This document shows, one piece after another, positions 26,110-35,922 of a stretch of 64,000 bases of DNA (position 1 is the first letter of the stretch; each line of letters opens with the position of its first letter). The stretch comes from an uncultured Winogradskyella sp. Lineage in GTDB: Bacteria; Bacteroidota; Bacteroidia; Flavobacteriales; Flavobacteriaceae. The DNA is taken from contig NZ_CANMIW010000008.1 in NCBI RefSeq assembly GCF_947498005.1, positions 116,319-180,318 of the forward strand. Direction: 5' to 3'. The notes under the pieces were generated by a model, which did no database searches, was not told where the DNA came from, and was given only the letters and a program-made list of their open reading frames with translations. The position numbers and the translations under genes are program-made.

Positions 26110-26916
26110 TTAGAAACTCCAGTTTTTATAGCTGCTAGAGGCTTCTAATTTGGTTTCGATATCATCTTCTAACTCAGGAAAGAAATCAATACCTGTAAGC
26201 GATTCTACCTCATCTACAGAAACCACAAACTTATATAAAGGTAGATTTGAATCTTTATGATCCAATAAAAAGGCCAATAGTTTAATGTTACCATTGGTAT
26301 TATCTAAAATCACTTTATAAAATTGATTAGGAACTGAAACATTTTCAGTGCCGATTGCTTTCATACTACCAGATAGAACGCCACCCGTTACAACAAATAT
26401 ACCATCGTTCTTTTTAGCCCAATATCTAACTTTCTGTTCAAGTCTATTCCAAACGCCAGCATTAAATTTATGTTCTTGCGGACTAATATTACTGGTTAGA
26501 AAAGTTTCATCGTGAGCCGCTTTTGTATAACGTCTATCACCTGCAGGACACAAGTGACCCTTGTCATAACCCGATTTTTTATAATTTCGCCAATGCGCAG
26601 CTCCTGTCTTTACGTTTTCATCAATTTCAAAATATGGTCGTTTATGATTTGTAGAACTTAAATGTGAAGATTTTAATTCATAAGCAACCCATTCTGCTTG
26701 TTCATGAGCTTCACTATAAGACAAAGAATAGTTTTGATGATGCACAATTTGATGGGTTGTACTTGTAGGTAAATAATATTCGTTGGTACTTTCTTTAACT
26801 GTTTGCCCTTCATTTACAATACCTTCCTCTAATTTAGAATTAAGATAAAAGTCGTAACTATAAATGGCAATTGCTATAACAATAGCGATAAGGGTAAAGA
26901 TTGGCTTTCTTTTCAA
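26110..26916 (-). CDS. DNA/RNA non-specific endonuclease (NUC1 type), membrane-anchored or secreted
   Basis: This 268-aa protein has an N-terminal hydrophobic anchor (residues about 5-23) and a NUC1 domain with the active-site motif DKGHLCPAGD (catalytic His121, in place of the usual DRGH) and the metal-binding Asn region SNISPQEHKFNAGVWNRLE. It cleaves nucleic acids, probably outside the cytoplasm. It follows the PafA phosphatase gene by 9 bp, so the two are likely cotranscribed; together they could release phosphate from extracellular DNA. Confidence 0.9.
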   Translation of the reverse strand: MKRKPIFTLIAIVIAIAIYSYDFYLNSKLEEGIVNEGQTVKESTNEYYLPTSTTHQIVHHQNYSLSYSEAHEQAEWVAYELKSSHLSSTNHKRPYFEIDENVKTGAAHWRNYKKSGYDKGHLCPAGDRRYTKAAHDETFLTSNISPQEHKFNAGVWNRLEQKVRYWAKKNDGIFVVTGGVLSGSMKAIGTENVSVPNQFYKVILDNTNGNIKLLAFLLDHKDSNLPLYKFVVSVDEVESLTGIDFFPELEDDIETKLEASSSYKNWSF

Positions 26917-26925
26917 ATCATCAAT

Positions 26926-28608
26926 TTAATCAATTACAAATCCTAAAACACTCCCTGTAGCTCCATTAGGAAAACTAATCCCTAAAAGTGCAGAAATAGT
27001 TGGTGCGATATCTGGTATTACAGTCTTTTCTAATGTTTCTCCATGCTTTATACCATTGCCAAAGAATAATAATGGTACATGTGTATCGTAGTTTAAAGCA
27101 CTTCCGTGTGTAGAACCTGTTTTCCCATAAGCAATAAAGGCCGTATCATTTACCAAAATAACATCACCAGAGCGCTTTTGGTTAAATCCATTTTGTAATA
27201 ACGCTTCCACTCCATTTGTAAATCCGGCGGAACTTAATGTTGTTGCTGTGTAAACTTTAGAAACGTTTTTATAACTCAACTGTTCCATTGCAATTGCGTT
27301 CTGTACATCGATGAGATTTAATCCTAAAGCTTTTACTTTTGCCCTATCAATAAATACTTGATTGTTACTAATATTTTCTACAATATCAGTTGTTCCATAA
27401 GTTTCAGTTAAAAACGCATTAAACGTTTTCTTTCTAGAATAATTATCAACATATCCTGCTGGTACATTTACTGATTGCAAATAAGATGGTACATCTATAG
27501 CACCATGATCTGCAGTTAAGAACACAGTATATTCGCCTTTACCAACTGTTGCATCTAAATAGTTAAAAAAGCGTTCTAAATCCTTATCTAAACGAATGTA
27601 TGTATCTTCAATCTCTTTAGAATTTACACCAAAATTATGCCCAACGTAATCTGTAGCTGAAAAACTAACAGCCAAAACATCTGTAATTTCATCTTGTCCC
27701 AAATTTTCTGCCGCTACTGCTGCCATTGCAAAATCTGTAGTAAGGCTGTTACCATAAGGTGTCGCTTTTAGTATATCAAAACCCCTATTAGTTTCACTTA
27801 AAGTCTTTAAGTCGTAAGGAAAGGTTGCTGTTTCCTTGCCTTTAAATCCACCTTCAAAATTGTTCTCATCAGCTCCACTTTCAGTGTATGTAGAAATATC
27901 ATAAAGTGTATTCCAAACTTTTAAATACGATTGTGCAGCCTCTGAAGAATTAAAATCCTTTACCCATTGCGGTAATTCATTCATATAAAAAGAACTAGAA
28001 ATCCAAACGCCTTCTTTTTTTCCATGAAACCAATATGCCGCGTTTGCCGTATGACCAGCTGGCAGTATTGCACCTCTATCTTTTAATGAAACACCAATGG
28101 TTTTACCTTGCATTTGCGTAAATAATCTATTTTCATCACCAAATGTTGTGGTTTGCATTCTATTTGGCGACATCATACCTGCCTTGTCTTCTGTACCAAC
28201 AGAAGTTACATTATCATCTTGAGCACAGTACACCATTTCTTTAATTTCTTTATTATAAAAATTGTTACCAATTATACCATGATATTTAGGTGTAGTTCCT
28301 GTATAGATTGACGCATGACCAGGACCTGTATATGTTGGCACATAGTTAAAATGATTGTTCTTACAATTAAAACCTTCATTAATAAGGCGTTTAAAACCCC
28401 CTTCTCCGTATTTAGAGTTAAAACGCGTTAAATAGTCATATCGCATTTGGTCTACAACAATACCAACTACTAGCTTTGTACCTTGGTCCGTTGCTACTTC
28501 TAAAGGTTTTTGTGCTGTAACTTCTGACTTTGTATTTACCGTATTACTTTGTGAGGCGCAAGAATTAAGCAAGAATAAAACTGCAACTAAAGTGAAGATA
28601 TTTTTCAT
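26926..28608 (-). CDS. pafA: PafA-type alkaline phosphatase lipoprotein
   Basis: This 560-aa alkaline phosphatase of the single-protein Flavobacterium type hydrolyses phosphomonoesters in the periplasm or outer envelope. It is a predicted lipoprotein (LLNSC, Cys17). The start of the catalytic domain is VVGIVVDQMRYDYL with a metal-binding Asp. The nucleophile motif PTYTGPGHAS spans 91-100, probably using Thr94. TADHGA and THGSALNYDTHVPL carry further metal ligands. Followed by a nuclease gene on the same strand. The intergenic region to the divergent mlaE gene holds its promoter. Confidence 0.93.
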   Translation of the reverse strand: MKNIFTLVAVLFLLNSCASQSNTVNTKSEVTAQKPLEVATDQGTKLVVGIVVDQMRYDYLTRFNSKYGEGGFKRLINEGFNCKNNHFNYVPTYTGPGHASIYTGTTPKYHGIIGNNFYNKEIKEMVYCAQDDNVTSVGTEDKAGMMSPNRMQTTTFGDENRLFTQMQGKTIGVSLKDRGAILPAGHTANAAYWFHGKKEGVWISSSFYMNELPQWVKDFNSSEAAQSYLKVWNTLYDISTYTESGADENNFEGGFKGKETATFPYDLKTLSETNRGFDILKATPYGNSLTTDFAMAAVAAENLGQDEITDVLAVSFSATDYVGHNFGVNSKEIEDTYIRLDKDLERFFNYLDATVGKGEYTVFLTADHGAIDVPSYLQSVNVPAGYVDNYSRKKTFNAFLTETYGTTDIVENISNNQVFIDRAKVKALGLNLIDVQNAIAMEQLSYKNVSKVYTATTLSSAGFTNGVEALLQNGFNQKRSGDVILVNDTAFIAYGKTGSTHGSALNYDTHVPLLFFGNGIKHGETLEKTVIPDIAPTISALLGISFPNGATGSVLGFVID

Positions 28609-28797
28609 GGTAATAAACTTTAAATATTGAACTTCAAAAATACAATTTTAAAGTTATCTTAATTTTAATTTAAGTTAATTTCACATTACTAATTTTATTT
28701 ATTTCAATCTTATAATTTAATATCAATACATCTATTTTATATGTGAAAAAATACTGAATATGCTCATTTCCTAATCATTTTTTATACTTTAGCATTA

Positions 28798-29547
28798 ATG
28801 AAAACACCTATCACTTACCTTGAAAATATAGGTACTTATTTTATCATGATTAAGGACATTTTTCGTAGACCTACAAAGTGGTCCGTGATGAAACCTTTAA
28901 TTTTAAAAGATATTGATGACCTTATTATAGGCTCATTGGGTATTGTAGCTTTTATTTCGTTTTTTGTTGGAGGCGTTGTTGCCATTCAAACATCTTTAAA
29001 CATGACGAGTCCCATTATGCCTAAATATCTTGTTGGTTTTGCTACAAGACAATCTATTATTTTAGAATTTGCGCCTACTTTTATCTCAATAATTATGGCA
29101 GGAAAAGTGGGTTCTTTTATAACCTCTAGTATAGGAACCATGCGCGTAACAGAACAGATTGATGCTTTAGAAGTAATGGGAATCAATGGAATAAATTACT
29201 TAGTCTTCCCTAAATTTATAGCCTTAACCCTTTATCCTTTTGTTATCTCAATAGCCATGTTTCTTGGGATTTTAGGTGGATTAATAGCTTGTGTTTATGG
29301 TGGCTATGGCACCATGGAAGATTATATTGAAGGTGTTCAGTTAGATTTTGAACCCTTTCATTTTATATATGCATTTATAAAAACTTTTGTATTTGCATTT
29401 TTACTCGCAACTATACCATCTTACTATGGTTACTTTATGAAAGGTGGAGCTTTAGAGGTTGGTAAAGCTAGTACTACTTCATTTGTTTGGACCAGTGTGA
29501 TGATTATTTTGGTTAACTTTTTACTAACAAGCTTATTACTAGGATAA
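28798..29547 (+). CDS. mlaE: MlaE-family ABC transporter permease
   Basis: This 249-aa permease has several membrane helices and the family's conserved stretch EFAPTFISIIMAGKVGSFITSSIGTMRVTEQIDALEVMGI. MlaE-type permeases move phospholipids between the membranes with an ATPase and a substrate-binding MCE protein. The ATPase gene follows after two bases; no MCE gene is adjacent in the window. The ATG sits directly after an AT-rich promoter region. Confidence 0.92.
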   Translation: MKTPITYLENIGTYFIMIKDIFRRPTKWSVMKPLILKDIDDLIIGSLGIVAFISFFVGGVVAIQTSLNMTSPIMPKYLVGFATRQSIILEFAPTFISIIMAGKVGSFITSSIGTMRVTEQIDALEVMGINGINYLVFPKFIALTLYPFVISIAMFLGILGGLIACVYGGYGTMEDYIEGVQLDFEPFHFIYAFIKTFVFAFLLATIPSYYGYFMKGGALEVGKASTTSFVWTSVMIILVNFLLTSLLLG

Positions 29548-29549
29548 TT

Positions 29550-30317
29550 ATGATAGAAGTAAAAGACATACACAAATCATTTGGCGATGCTCATATTTTA
29601 AAAGGGATTACTACATCTTTTGAGAAAGGTAAAACCAATTTAATTATTGGTCAGAGTGGTTCTGGTAAAACGGTATTTTTAAAATGTTTGCTTGGCTTAT
29701 TTGAATATGAAGAAGGTTCTATTTCTTACGAAGGTAAAAATTTTAGTAATTTAACAAGAGATGAAAAAACCAACCTGAGAGCAGAAATGGGAATGGTTTT
29801 TCAAGGCAGTGCTTTATTTGATTCTATGACCATTGCAGAAAACGTAATGTTTCCTTTACGTATGTTTACAAAACAAAGTAAGAGCGAAATGGAAGATAGA
29901 GTTAATGAGGTGCTACAACGTGTTAACTTAGAAAATGCGCACAATAAAATGCCAAGTGAAGCGTCTGGTGGAATGCAAAAGCGTGTTGCTATTGCTAGAG
30001 CTATTGTAAATAGACCTAAATACTTGTTTTGCGATGAACCCAATTCTGGTTTAGATCCTAGAACAGCTATTGTAATAGATAATTTAATTCAAGAAATCAC
30101 AGACGAATTTAATATTACTACTGTGATAAACACCCATGATATGAACTCGGTTATGGAAATTGGGGAAAAAATTGTATTTCTAAAAGATGGTTTACTAGAA
30201 TGGGAAGGCTCTAGCGAAACCATATTTAGAACAGAAAACGAAGCTGTTACCAACTTCGTTTATTCATCTGAATTATTCAGAAAAGTACGTAAAATGTATC
30301 TTGAAGAAAATGATTAA
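29550..30317 (+). CDS. mlaF: MlaF-family ABC transporter ATP-binding protein
   Basis: This 255-aa ATPase of the Mla lipid transporter has Walker A GQSGSGKT (about 34-41), the signature SGGMQKRVAIARAI in place of the usual LSGGQ as in the family, and Walker B YLFCDEPNSGLDP. It is directly downstream of mlaE and probably forms a complex with it at the inner membrane. The stop is two bases from the convergent DUF389 gene stop. Confidence 0.93.
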   Translation: MIEVKDIHKSFGDAHILKGITTSFEKGKTNLIIGQSGSGKTVFLKCLLGLFEYEEGSISYEGKNFSNLTRDEKTNLRAEMGMVFQGSALFDSMTIAENVMFPLRMFTKQSKSEMEDRVNEVLQRVNLENAHNKMPSEASGGMQKRVAIARAIVNRPKYLFCDEPNSGLDPRTAIVIDNLIQEITDEFNITTVINTHDMNSVMEIGEKIVFLKDGLLEWEGSSETIFRTENEAVTNFVYSSELFRKVRKMYLEEND

Positions 30318-30319
30318 AC

Positions 30320-31813
30320 CTAGTTCCTTTTAATAAATACAGTATCTACTTTTAATTCGTTTTTAAGCCACTTTTGTAAATCGCGTTCTTTAATTAAAAC
30401 GATACTATCATTTAATTCTACTTTCCATCTTACATTGGCAACTGACACCGTGTCAATATTGATAAAATCCTTCGATTCAAGCATTTTAGCATATCCAAAA
30501 TATTCTAAATCATTGAACTTAATTTTAGCATCACGAGATAAAGATGTAAAAGAAACAGATTTTTGATTGGAGTTCTTTGATTCTATTACCTTATTTAAGC
30601 TAGAGATATTAGATTCTAATTCCATAATTTGCTTTTGAAGTCCATCTATAACATTATCTTTTCGATCTAAATCCGCATAAGCTCTATCTAATGATTCTAA
30701 TAAACGATCTGCACTTCTTGTTTTATTGGCATTAATAACCAGTTCAAAATCTTTTAGATTGACGTATTTAACTTTATCATTTTGTAAAGCTGAAATCATT
30801 TCATCACTAACGTCACCATTAAAATATAAACTAAGTCTTTTATTATCTGCGTCTAATACTTTTTTCTGCAACCATAAATTAGGGTTTGTATCAATTTCAT
30901 TTTTTACAAAACTATCGTAATCTCTAGTATATTTGCTCTCTTGTAGTACCGTTAAGAACGTCCAAATTGCAGGAATCATTACTACTATAGCAACTAACAT
31001 TGCTAATCTAGAAGTTCGTTTACGCTTCGCTGAGTTCGCATATCTTAACATTGGAAAGCGCAAAATCTTCAATACTAAAAATGTAGCTAAAGCAATGAAG
31101 ATGGTATTTATTGTAAACAAATACATCGCCTGCCCAAAGTAGATCCAGTTTCCTTTGGCTAATCCATAACCTGCAGTACATAAAGGTGGCATTAATGCTG
31201 TTGCAATTGCTACACCGAAAATCACGGACGCAATTGTTCCTTTTTTAGTACGTGCAATTATTAAAGCCAATCCACCAAAAAAGGCAATAAGCACATCTCT
31301 AATATCTGGTTTTACACGACCTAACAATTCTGAAGTATCTTCACTCAACGGAAACAACCAAAAGAATAGAAAAGCCGTTAATAAACTCAGCACTATCATT
31401 GTCGCTAAGTTTATTAGAGATTTCTTTAAGGTATCAATATCATTTATGGCAATTGATAGACCAACACCTAAAATTGGTCCCATTAAAGGCGAAATTAACA
31501 TGGCACCAATTACAACTGCAGTAGAGTTTGCATTTAATCCTACTGAGGCTACAAAAATAGAACAGATTAAAATCCAAGCAGTTGCACCTTTAAACGGAAT
31601 ATCTGCTGTGATAGCAGCTATAGTAGCGTCTCTATCAGTATCATCTCTAAAGTCTAATAACTCTTGTAAAAAAGTTTTTACACTCGCAAATAATCCTTTA
31701 GCGTCTTTTCTAACTGCTTCTTTCTTTTCTTCAACAGCAGCTTCCTTATTCATTTCGTTGGTGATTTGCTTCTGCTCATCTTCCGAAAAATTGAATTTAT
31801 TTTCGTCACTCAT
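30320..31813 (-). CDS. DUF389 family integral membrane protein
   Basis: This 497-aa protein has a central block of membrane segments (about 80-310) with the DUF389 hallmark NSTAVVIGAMLISPLMGPILG, followed by a soluble C-terminal part with a coiled-coil-like stretch (LQKQIMELESNISSLNKVIESK, about 395-416). Function is unknown in general. It is the last gene of a leftward operon that begins at the M28 peptidase. Confidence 0.88.
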   Translation of the reverse strand: MSDENKFNFSEDEQKQITNEMNKEAAVEEKKEAVRKDAKGLFASVKTFLQELLDFRDDTDRDATIAAITADIPFKGATAWILICSIFVASVGLNANSTAVVIGAMLISPLMGPILGVGLSIAINDIDTLKKSLINLATMIVLSLLTAFLFFWLFPLSEDTSELLGRVKPDIRDVLIAFFGGLALIIARTKKGTIASVIFGVAIATALMPPLCTAGYGLAKGNWIYFGQAMYLFTINTIFIALATFLVLKILRFPMLRYANSAKRKRTSRLAMLVAIVVMIPAIWTFLTVLQESKYTRDYDSFVKNEIDTNPNLWLQKKVLDADNKRLSLYFNGDVSDEMISALQNDKVKYVNLKDFELVINANKTRSADRLLESLDRAYADLDRKDNVIDGLQKQIMELESNISSLNKVIESKNSNQKSVSFTSLSRDAKIKFNDLEYFGYAKMLESKDFINIDTVSVANVRWKVELNDSIVLIKERDLQKWLKNELKVDTVFIKRN

Positions 31814-31818
31814 AGTTT

Positions 31819-32910
31819 TTAACCATATTCTTCTCCAAAATTAGCTTTCACATTTTGAAGCACTTTTTTAATATCTTGCTCTTTTGCTTTAGGAAAGATA
31901 AGTAAAACTTCGTCTTTATCAACTATGATGTAATCTTTTAATCCATCTACGACGACAACTTTATCACCTTTTGTTCTAATCATGTTACCATTAGAATCAT
32001 CAGTTAGGGCTTTTGCATTTACAATGGCATTGTTATTTTCGTCCTTATCTAACTTATCGTAAAGACTTCCCCAAGTTCCTAAGTCATTCCAATCAAAAGT
32101 AGCAGGTATTACATAGACATTTTCACTCTTTTCCATAAGTGCATAATCCACAGATATGTTTTCTGCCTTTACATAGTTTTCCTTTATAAAGTCGTCTTCA
32201 AACTCTGTATTGTATACACTGTAACCTTTTTCAAACAATTCAAATAACTTTGGTTGATTGTTTTTAAATGCAGCTACAACAGTTTTAGCACTCCACATAA
32301 AGATACCTGCATTCCATAAAAAATTACCTTGATCTATAAAAGATTTCGCTGTTTCATAATCTGGCTTTTCTCTAAACTGATTTACAGATTTAATTTCTTT
32401 TTGAGATGACTTATCATATTCAATATAACCGTAACCTGTGTTTGGAAATGTAGGTGTTATACCTAAAGTCATCAATGCAGAATTAGATTCACAGAAGTCA
32501 AAAGCTGCTTTTACATTATCAGAAAAAGCTTTTTCATCTTCAATCCAATGATCACTTGGCGCTACAATCATTACAGCGTCTTCGTTTTCTTTCTGAATTT
32601 TTAAAGACGCATACAAAATACATGGTGCAGTATTACGCATTGCTGGTTCTAACACAACTTGTCTTTTTGTAACCGTTGGTAACTGTTCAAAAACTAAATC
32701 ATTATAACGTTCATTAGTTAAAATGAATATGTTTTCTTCCGGAATTAATTGTGCTAAACGATGAAATGTTTTTTGAATTAAAGTATCTCCTGTTCCTAAC
32801 ATATCGTGAAACTGTTTAGGAAAATCTTGTGTACTTACTGGCCAAAATCTTGAACCTACTCCACCTGCCATTAGTATGGCGTAATAATTTTTATTTTTGC
32901 TATTCATCAT
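31819..32910 (-). CDS. manC: Mannose-1-phosphate guanylyltransferase
   Basis: This 363-aa nucleotidyltransferase makes GDP-mannose from GTP and mannose-1-phosphate for envelope glycans. The pyrophosphorylase motif is AILMAGGVGSRFWPVS, then FPKQF, ETAK...GNFLWNAGIFMW, and FDWNDLGTWGSLYDKL. It lacks the C-terminal isomerase (PMI) domain, so it is the monofunctional form. DUF389 follows 5 bp downstream, SprT precedes by 8 bp. Confidence 0.93.
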   Translation of the reverse strand: MMNSKNKNYYAILMAGGVGSRFWPVSTQDFPKQFHDMLGTGDTLIQKTFHRLAQLIPEENIFILTNERYNDLVFEQLPTVTKRQVVLEPAMRNTAPCILYASLKIQKENEDAVMIVAPSDHWIEDEKAFSDNVKAAFDFCESNSALMTLGITPTFPNTGYGYIEYDKSSQKEIKSVNQFREKPDYETAKSFIDQGNFLWNAGIFMWSAKTVVAAFKNNQPKLFELFEKGYSVYNTEFEDDFIKENYVKAENISVDYALMEKSENVYVIPATFDWNDLGTWGSLYDKLDKDENNNAIVNAKALTDDSNGNMIRTKGDKVVVVDGLKDYIIVDKDEVLLIFPKAKEQDIKKVLQNVKANFGEEYG

Positions 32911-32918
32911 ATTTTGAT

Positions 32919-33515
32919 TTATTCTAAAACTTCAACTTCTGCGTTTGGATTAAACAAATATAATTTACCTGAGTTAACTTCCACACATTCATATCGTTTT
33001 CTTCGTTTATTACCTCTTTTAAAAATTCTGCCATTATACAGCTTAAAGGTCTGATTCAAAGGTAATTCAAACACAAACGTTTTATCGTTGTCTTCGTTGA
33101 ATTGCTTTAAGGCGTAGGCGAGTTGCACATCTGTGTCGCTAGATGCTTTTGGGTTTTTAAAATGCTGAGCCAATAATGGCAACAGTTCATTAGGGAAAAT
33201 ATCTGGCCTTAAAAATGGCAACATTAAGTGTTGATACGTATGCTTCCACTCTTTTCCATGTGGTTTTATTAGTCTACCATATTTACTGTAAGCTTCATAA
33301 TGCGCAATTTCATGAATTAACGTCATTAAAAACCTATAACAATTTAAATTTGAATTTATAGTAATTTGATGTTTTCCATTTGGCAAGGATCTATAATCAC
33401 CATGTCTGGTTTTACGCTCGCTTTTAACTTTTATAGTAAACTTATCATCCTCTAAAATTTTTAAAATTAAAGGTTTAGCCAATTCTGGAATAAAGTCTAA
33501 AAACTGTAAGTGCAT
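32919..33515 (-). CDS. SprT-like zinc metallopeptidase-domain protein
   Basis: This 198-aa protein has the SprT zinc motif LIHEIAHYEAY (HExxH, H68, E69, H72) and a basic C-terminal segment (RGNKRRKRYECVEV) that could bind DNA or a second metal site. The role is unknown here; SprT relatives act in protein-DNA damage handling in other organisms. It lies in the operon 23 bp after the HAD gene. Confidence 0.85.
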   Translation of the reverse strand: MHLQFLDFIPELAKPLILKILEDDKFTIKVKSERKTRHGDYRSLPNGKHQITINSNLNCYRFLMTLIHEIAHYEAYSKYGRLIKPHGKEWKHTYQHLMLPFLRPDIFPNELLPLLAQHFKNPKASSDTDVQLAYALKQFNEDNDKTFVFELPLNQTFKLYNGRIFKRGNKRRKRYECVEVNSGKLYLFNPNAEVEVLE

Positions 33516-33538
33516 TCTATATTTTATAGATGTAAATG

Positions 33539-34186
33539 TTAATTTTTATTATGTATCAATGGTAATAAATCTGCCATATCATTAAATGTTTTTGTTGCCT
33601 TACTGTTTAGTTGATGATTATAGTCATGTGCAGTAAAGCCAAAAACGTCAAAACCACCATTAACTGCTGCATTAACACCAATGACACTATCTTCAATCAC
33701 AACACATTCTTCTGGTTGAAAACCCATCGTTTTGGCTGCCCATAAAAATACAGCTGGATCTGGTTTCCATTTTTGAACACCATAACAACTAAATACATTA
33801 GCTTTAAAATACGACCACAAACCCGTTAATTCTAGATTCAATTGAATTTTATTTTCAGGCCCACTTGAAGCAACACAAAACGGAAGGTTAAGATGTTTGA
33901 TGACATCTGAAACACCTTCGACAGGTTTAATATCTGATTTAAATTTTTCAAAAGACCGTCTTCTATATTCAGATTCAAAATTAGTTGGCAAATCCTTACC
34001 AATTAATTCTGAAATGAGATTTTCACATTTATGAAAAGAATTTCCTTTAAAATGTTGATAGGCATAATCTAGATTAATCTGTGCACCCAATTCGTTTGCC
34101 ATGTCAACCATTACTTGATTTCCTATAGGTTCGCTATCTACTAGGACGCCATCACAATCAAAAATTACACATTTATATTTAGACAT
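33539..34186 (-). CDS. HAD-superfamily hydrolase (beta-phosphoglucomutase-like subfamily)
   Basis: This 215-aa Rossmann-like hydrolase has motif I FDCDGVLVDSEP, motif II ASSGPENK, motif III Lys around KWKPDPAVF and motif IV EDSVIGVNAA. It is typical of sugar-phosphate phosphatases or mutases; the substrate is unknown. The start ATG overlaps the stop of the SDR gene by one base (TAATG). Confidence 0.9.
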   Translation of the reverse strand: MSKYKCVIFDCDGVLVDSEPIGNQVMVDMANELGAQINLDYAYQHFKGNSFHKCENLISELIGKDLPTNFESEYRRRSFEKFKSDIKPVEGVSDVIKHLNLPFCVASSGPENKIQLNLELTGLWSYFKANVFSCYGVQKWKPDPAVFLWAAKTMGFQPEECVVIEDSVIGVNAAVNGGFDVFGFTAHDYNHQLNSKATKTFNDMADLLPLIHNKN

Positions 34187-34869
34187 TAAGGCGTAGAATT
34201 AGAAACTTGTAACACTTTTCCGTTATAATATTTATTTCCTGTTAAAGCAAAATTCTGAATATAATCTGCCATTCCCTTAGCTGTTGTTGGCGCTTGATAG
34301 CCAGGAAATGCTTCTTCTAACATTTCGGTTTGTACAGCGCCTAATGCTAGTACATTAAATTGTGGACCCGTTTCTTTATACTCTTCAGCAAGTAATTCTA
34401 CCAAAGTAATCACTGCGCCTTTGCTTGAGCTATAGGCAGACAATCCAGGAAATTTCATGCTACCTTGGATGCCTCCCATTGAACTAATCGTTACAACGTG
34501 TCCATCACTTTTTATAAACGGCAAAACGGTTCTAGTTAATTCCGAAACTCCAAAAACATTAGTTTGATACACCTTTGTAAAATCTTGAAATGTAGTTTCT
34601 GCAAATGGTTTATTGATAATTGCACCTGCATTATTAATAAGAATATCTACATGTTTCCATTCCTCTTTTATAAATTCGGTCACTTTTTGATAATCTTCTT
34701 CTTTACACAAATCAAAAGCAAAAGACGAAATATTATCAAAATGAAGATTACTTACTGGTTTAGCATTACGTGATAATGCCAAAACATTATGACCTTGATT
34801 AGCAAAAAGATGAACCAATTCAAATCCAATTCCTCTACTTGTACCTGTTATAATTATATTTTTACTCAT
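34186..34869 (-). CDS. SDR-family oxidoreductase
   Basis: This 227-aa classical short-chain dehydrogenase has the cofactor motif TGTSRGIGFEL, NNAG, and the active-site Ser (TISSMGG) with YSSSK (Tyr/Lys). The substrate is unknown. It overlaps the M28 peptidase gene by 8 bp and the HAD gene by 1 bp. Confidence 0.92.
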   Translation of the reverse strand: MSKNIIITGTSRGIGFELVHLFANQGHNVLALSRNAKPVSNLHFDNISSFAFDLCKEEDYQKVTEFIKEEWKHVDILINNAGAIINKPFAETTFQDFTKVYQTNVFGVSELTRTVLPFIKSDGHVVTISSMGGIQGSMKFPGLSAYSSSKGAVITLVELLAEEYKETGPQFNVLALGAVQTEMLEEAFPGYQAPTTAKGMADYIQNFALTGNKYYNGKVLQVSNSTP

Positions 34870-35839
34870 CTTTTAAAACCACTTCTTTAGTTGGTGCATT
34901 CATCATTCCCTCTAACGCAGGAATCATTTTTTCTATAAAATTTACCATGTGTGCGTAATCCATTTTATCTGCTTCGTCGTCTACATGATGGTAATAATCA
35001 AAGTTTGAAAAATCGAAGGTAGAAATGGCGTGCGCAGGAATATTGAGATCTTTATAAAACGGAAAATTATCTGACCTCATAAATAAGTTAAACCCTTTTG
35101 CTTTTGGAAAAAACCCTACAACCTCTTGACCTGCATATGTATTTAAAGTCTCAGCAAAATTAGAACGTTCAAAACCGCTCATATAAGCCATAGATTGATC
35201 TTCTGCTCTTGGCACACCAATCATTTCAAAATTGATCATTGTATATGCATTAATCCCTTTATCTTTTAATCGTGCAGCCAAATGCGCAGAACCTTTCAGT
35301 CCTATTTCCTCCGCATCATAAAGCGTAATTAATATGCTCCTTTTATTTGTTTTTGATTTAGCAAAATATTTACCAAATTCCATCGCAGCAATTGTACCAG
35401 AAGCATCATCATTGGCTCCATTAGCGATAGAATCTCCTTCAACAACTTTCCCTTTACCAATATGATCGTAATGTCCTCCGAGAATAATGAATTCATTTTT
35501 TAATTTTGGATCATTCCCTTCAACCATTCCAACAATGTTATAACCATCTAAATCATTGACCTTAAACGAATCTCGATAGCTTTCAAAATAAGGTCTAATG
35601 CTATTCTTTTTTAAATAATCTTCGATAAAAACGGCTGCTTTCTCAATGCCTTCACTTCCTGTTGCTCGTCCATTTAGTTCATCTGAAGCCAAAAAATTCA
35701 TACTCGCCTTAATGGCTTCTTGAGTAATGATAGGTTTTACAGTTTCACCATCTTTTCCTGATTTTCCGTCAGCACCTTTTGTATGATAAGCACAAGAGGC
35801 AACCAATACGATAATCAATAATGACACTATTTTTCTCAT
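34862..35839 (-). CDS. M28-family zinc aminopeptidase, predicted lipoprotein
   Basis: This 325-aa protein has a lipobox VASC (Cys16) signal. The peptidase domain has GGHYDHIG (metal His, Asp), NGANDDASGT (bridging Asp) and LYDAEEIGLKGS (catalytic Glu pair), and later metal His in STFDFSNFDYYHHVDDE. It is the first gene of the leftward operon through DUF389. Upstream is a -7-like TATCTTTA (35856-35863). Confidence 0.9.
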   Translation of the reverse strand: MRKIVSLLIIVLVASCAYHTKGADGKSGKDGETVKPIITQEAIKASMNFLASDELNGRATGSEGIEKAAVFIEDYLKKNSIRPYFESYRDSFKVNDLDGYNIVGMVEGNDPKLKNEFIILGGHYDHIGKGKVVEGDSIANGANDDASGTIAAMEFGKYFAKSKTNKRSILITLYDAEEIGLKGSAHLAARLKDKGINAYTMINFEMIGVPRAEDQSMAYMSGFERSNFAETLNTYAGQEVVGFFPKAKGFNLFMRSDNFPFYKDLNIPAHAISTFDFSNFDYYHHVDDEADKMDYAHMVNFIEKMIPALEGMMNAPTKEVVLKDE

Positions 35840-35862
35840 AATTTATATTTGAGTTTAAAGAT

Positions 35863-35897
35863 AAAAAAATCCTGTATCAAATTATTAATACAGGATT
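35863..35897 (-). terminator. Terminator after the 244-aa secreted protein gene
   Basis: Perfect 10-bp arms AATCCTGTAT and ATACAGGATT, followed on the minus strand by a T run, lie about 25 bp beyond the stop. Confidence 0.85.
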
Positions 35898-35922
35898 TAA
35901 TTCCAATTATATTATAAGCTAA

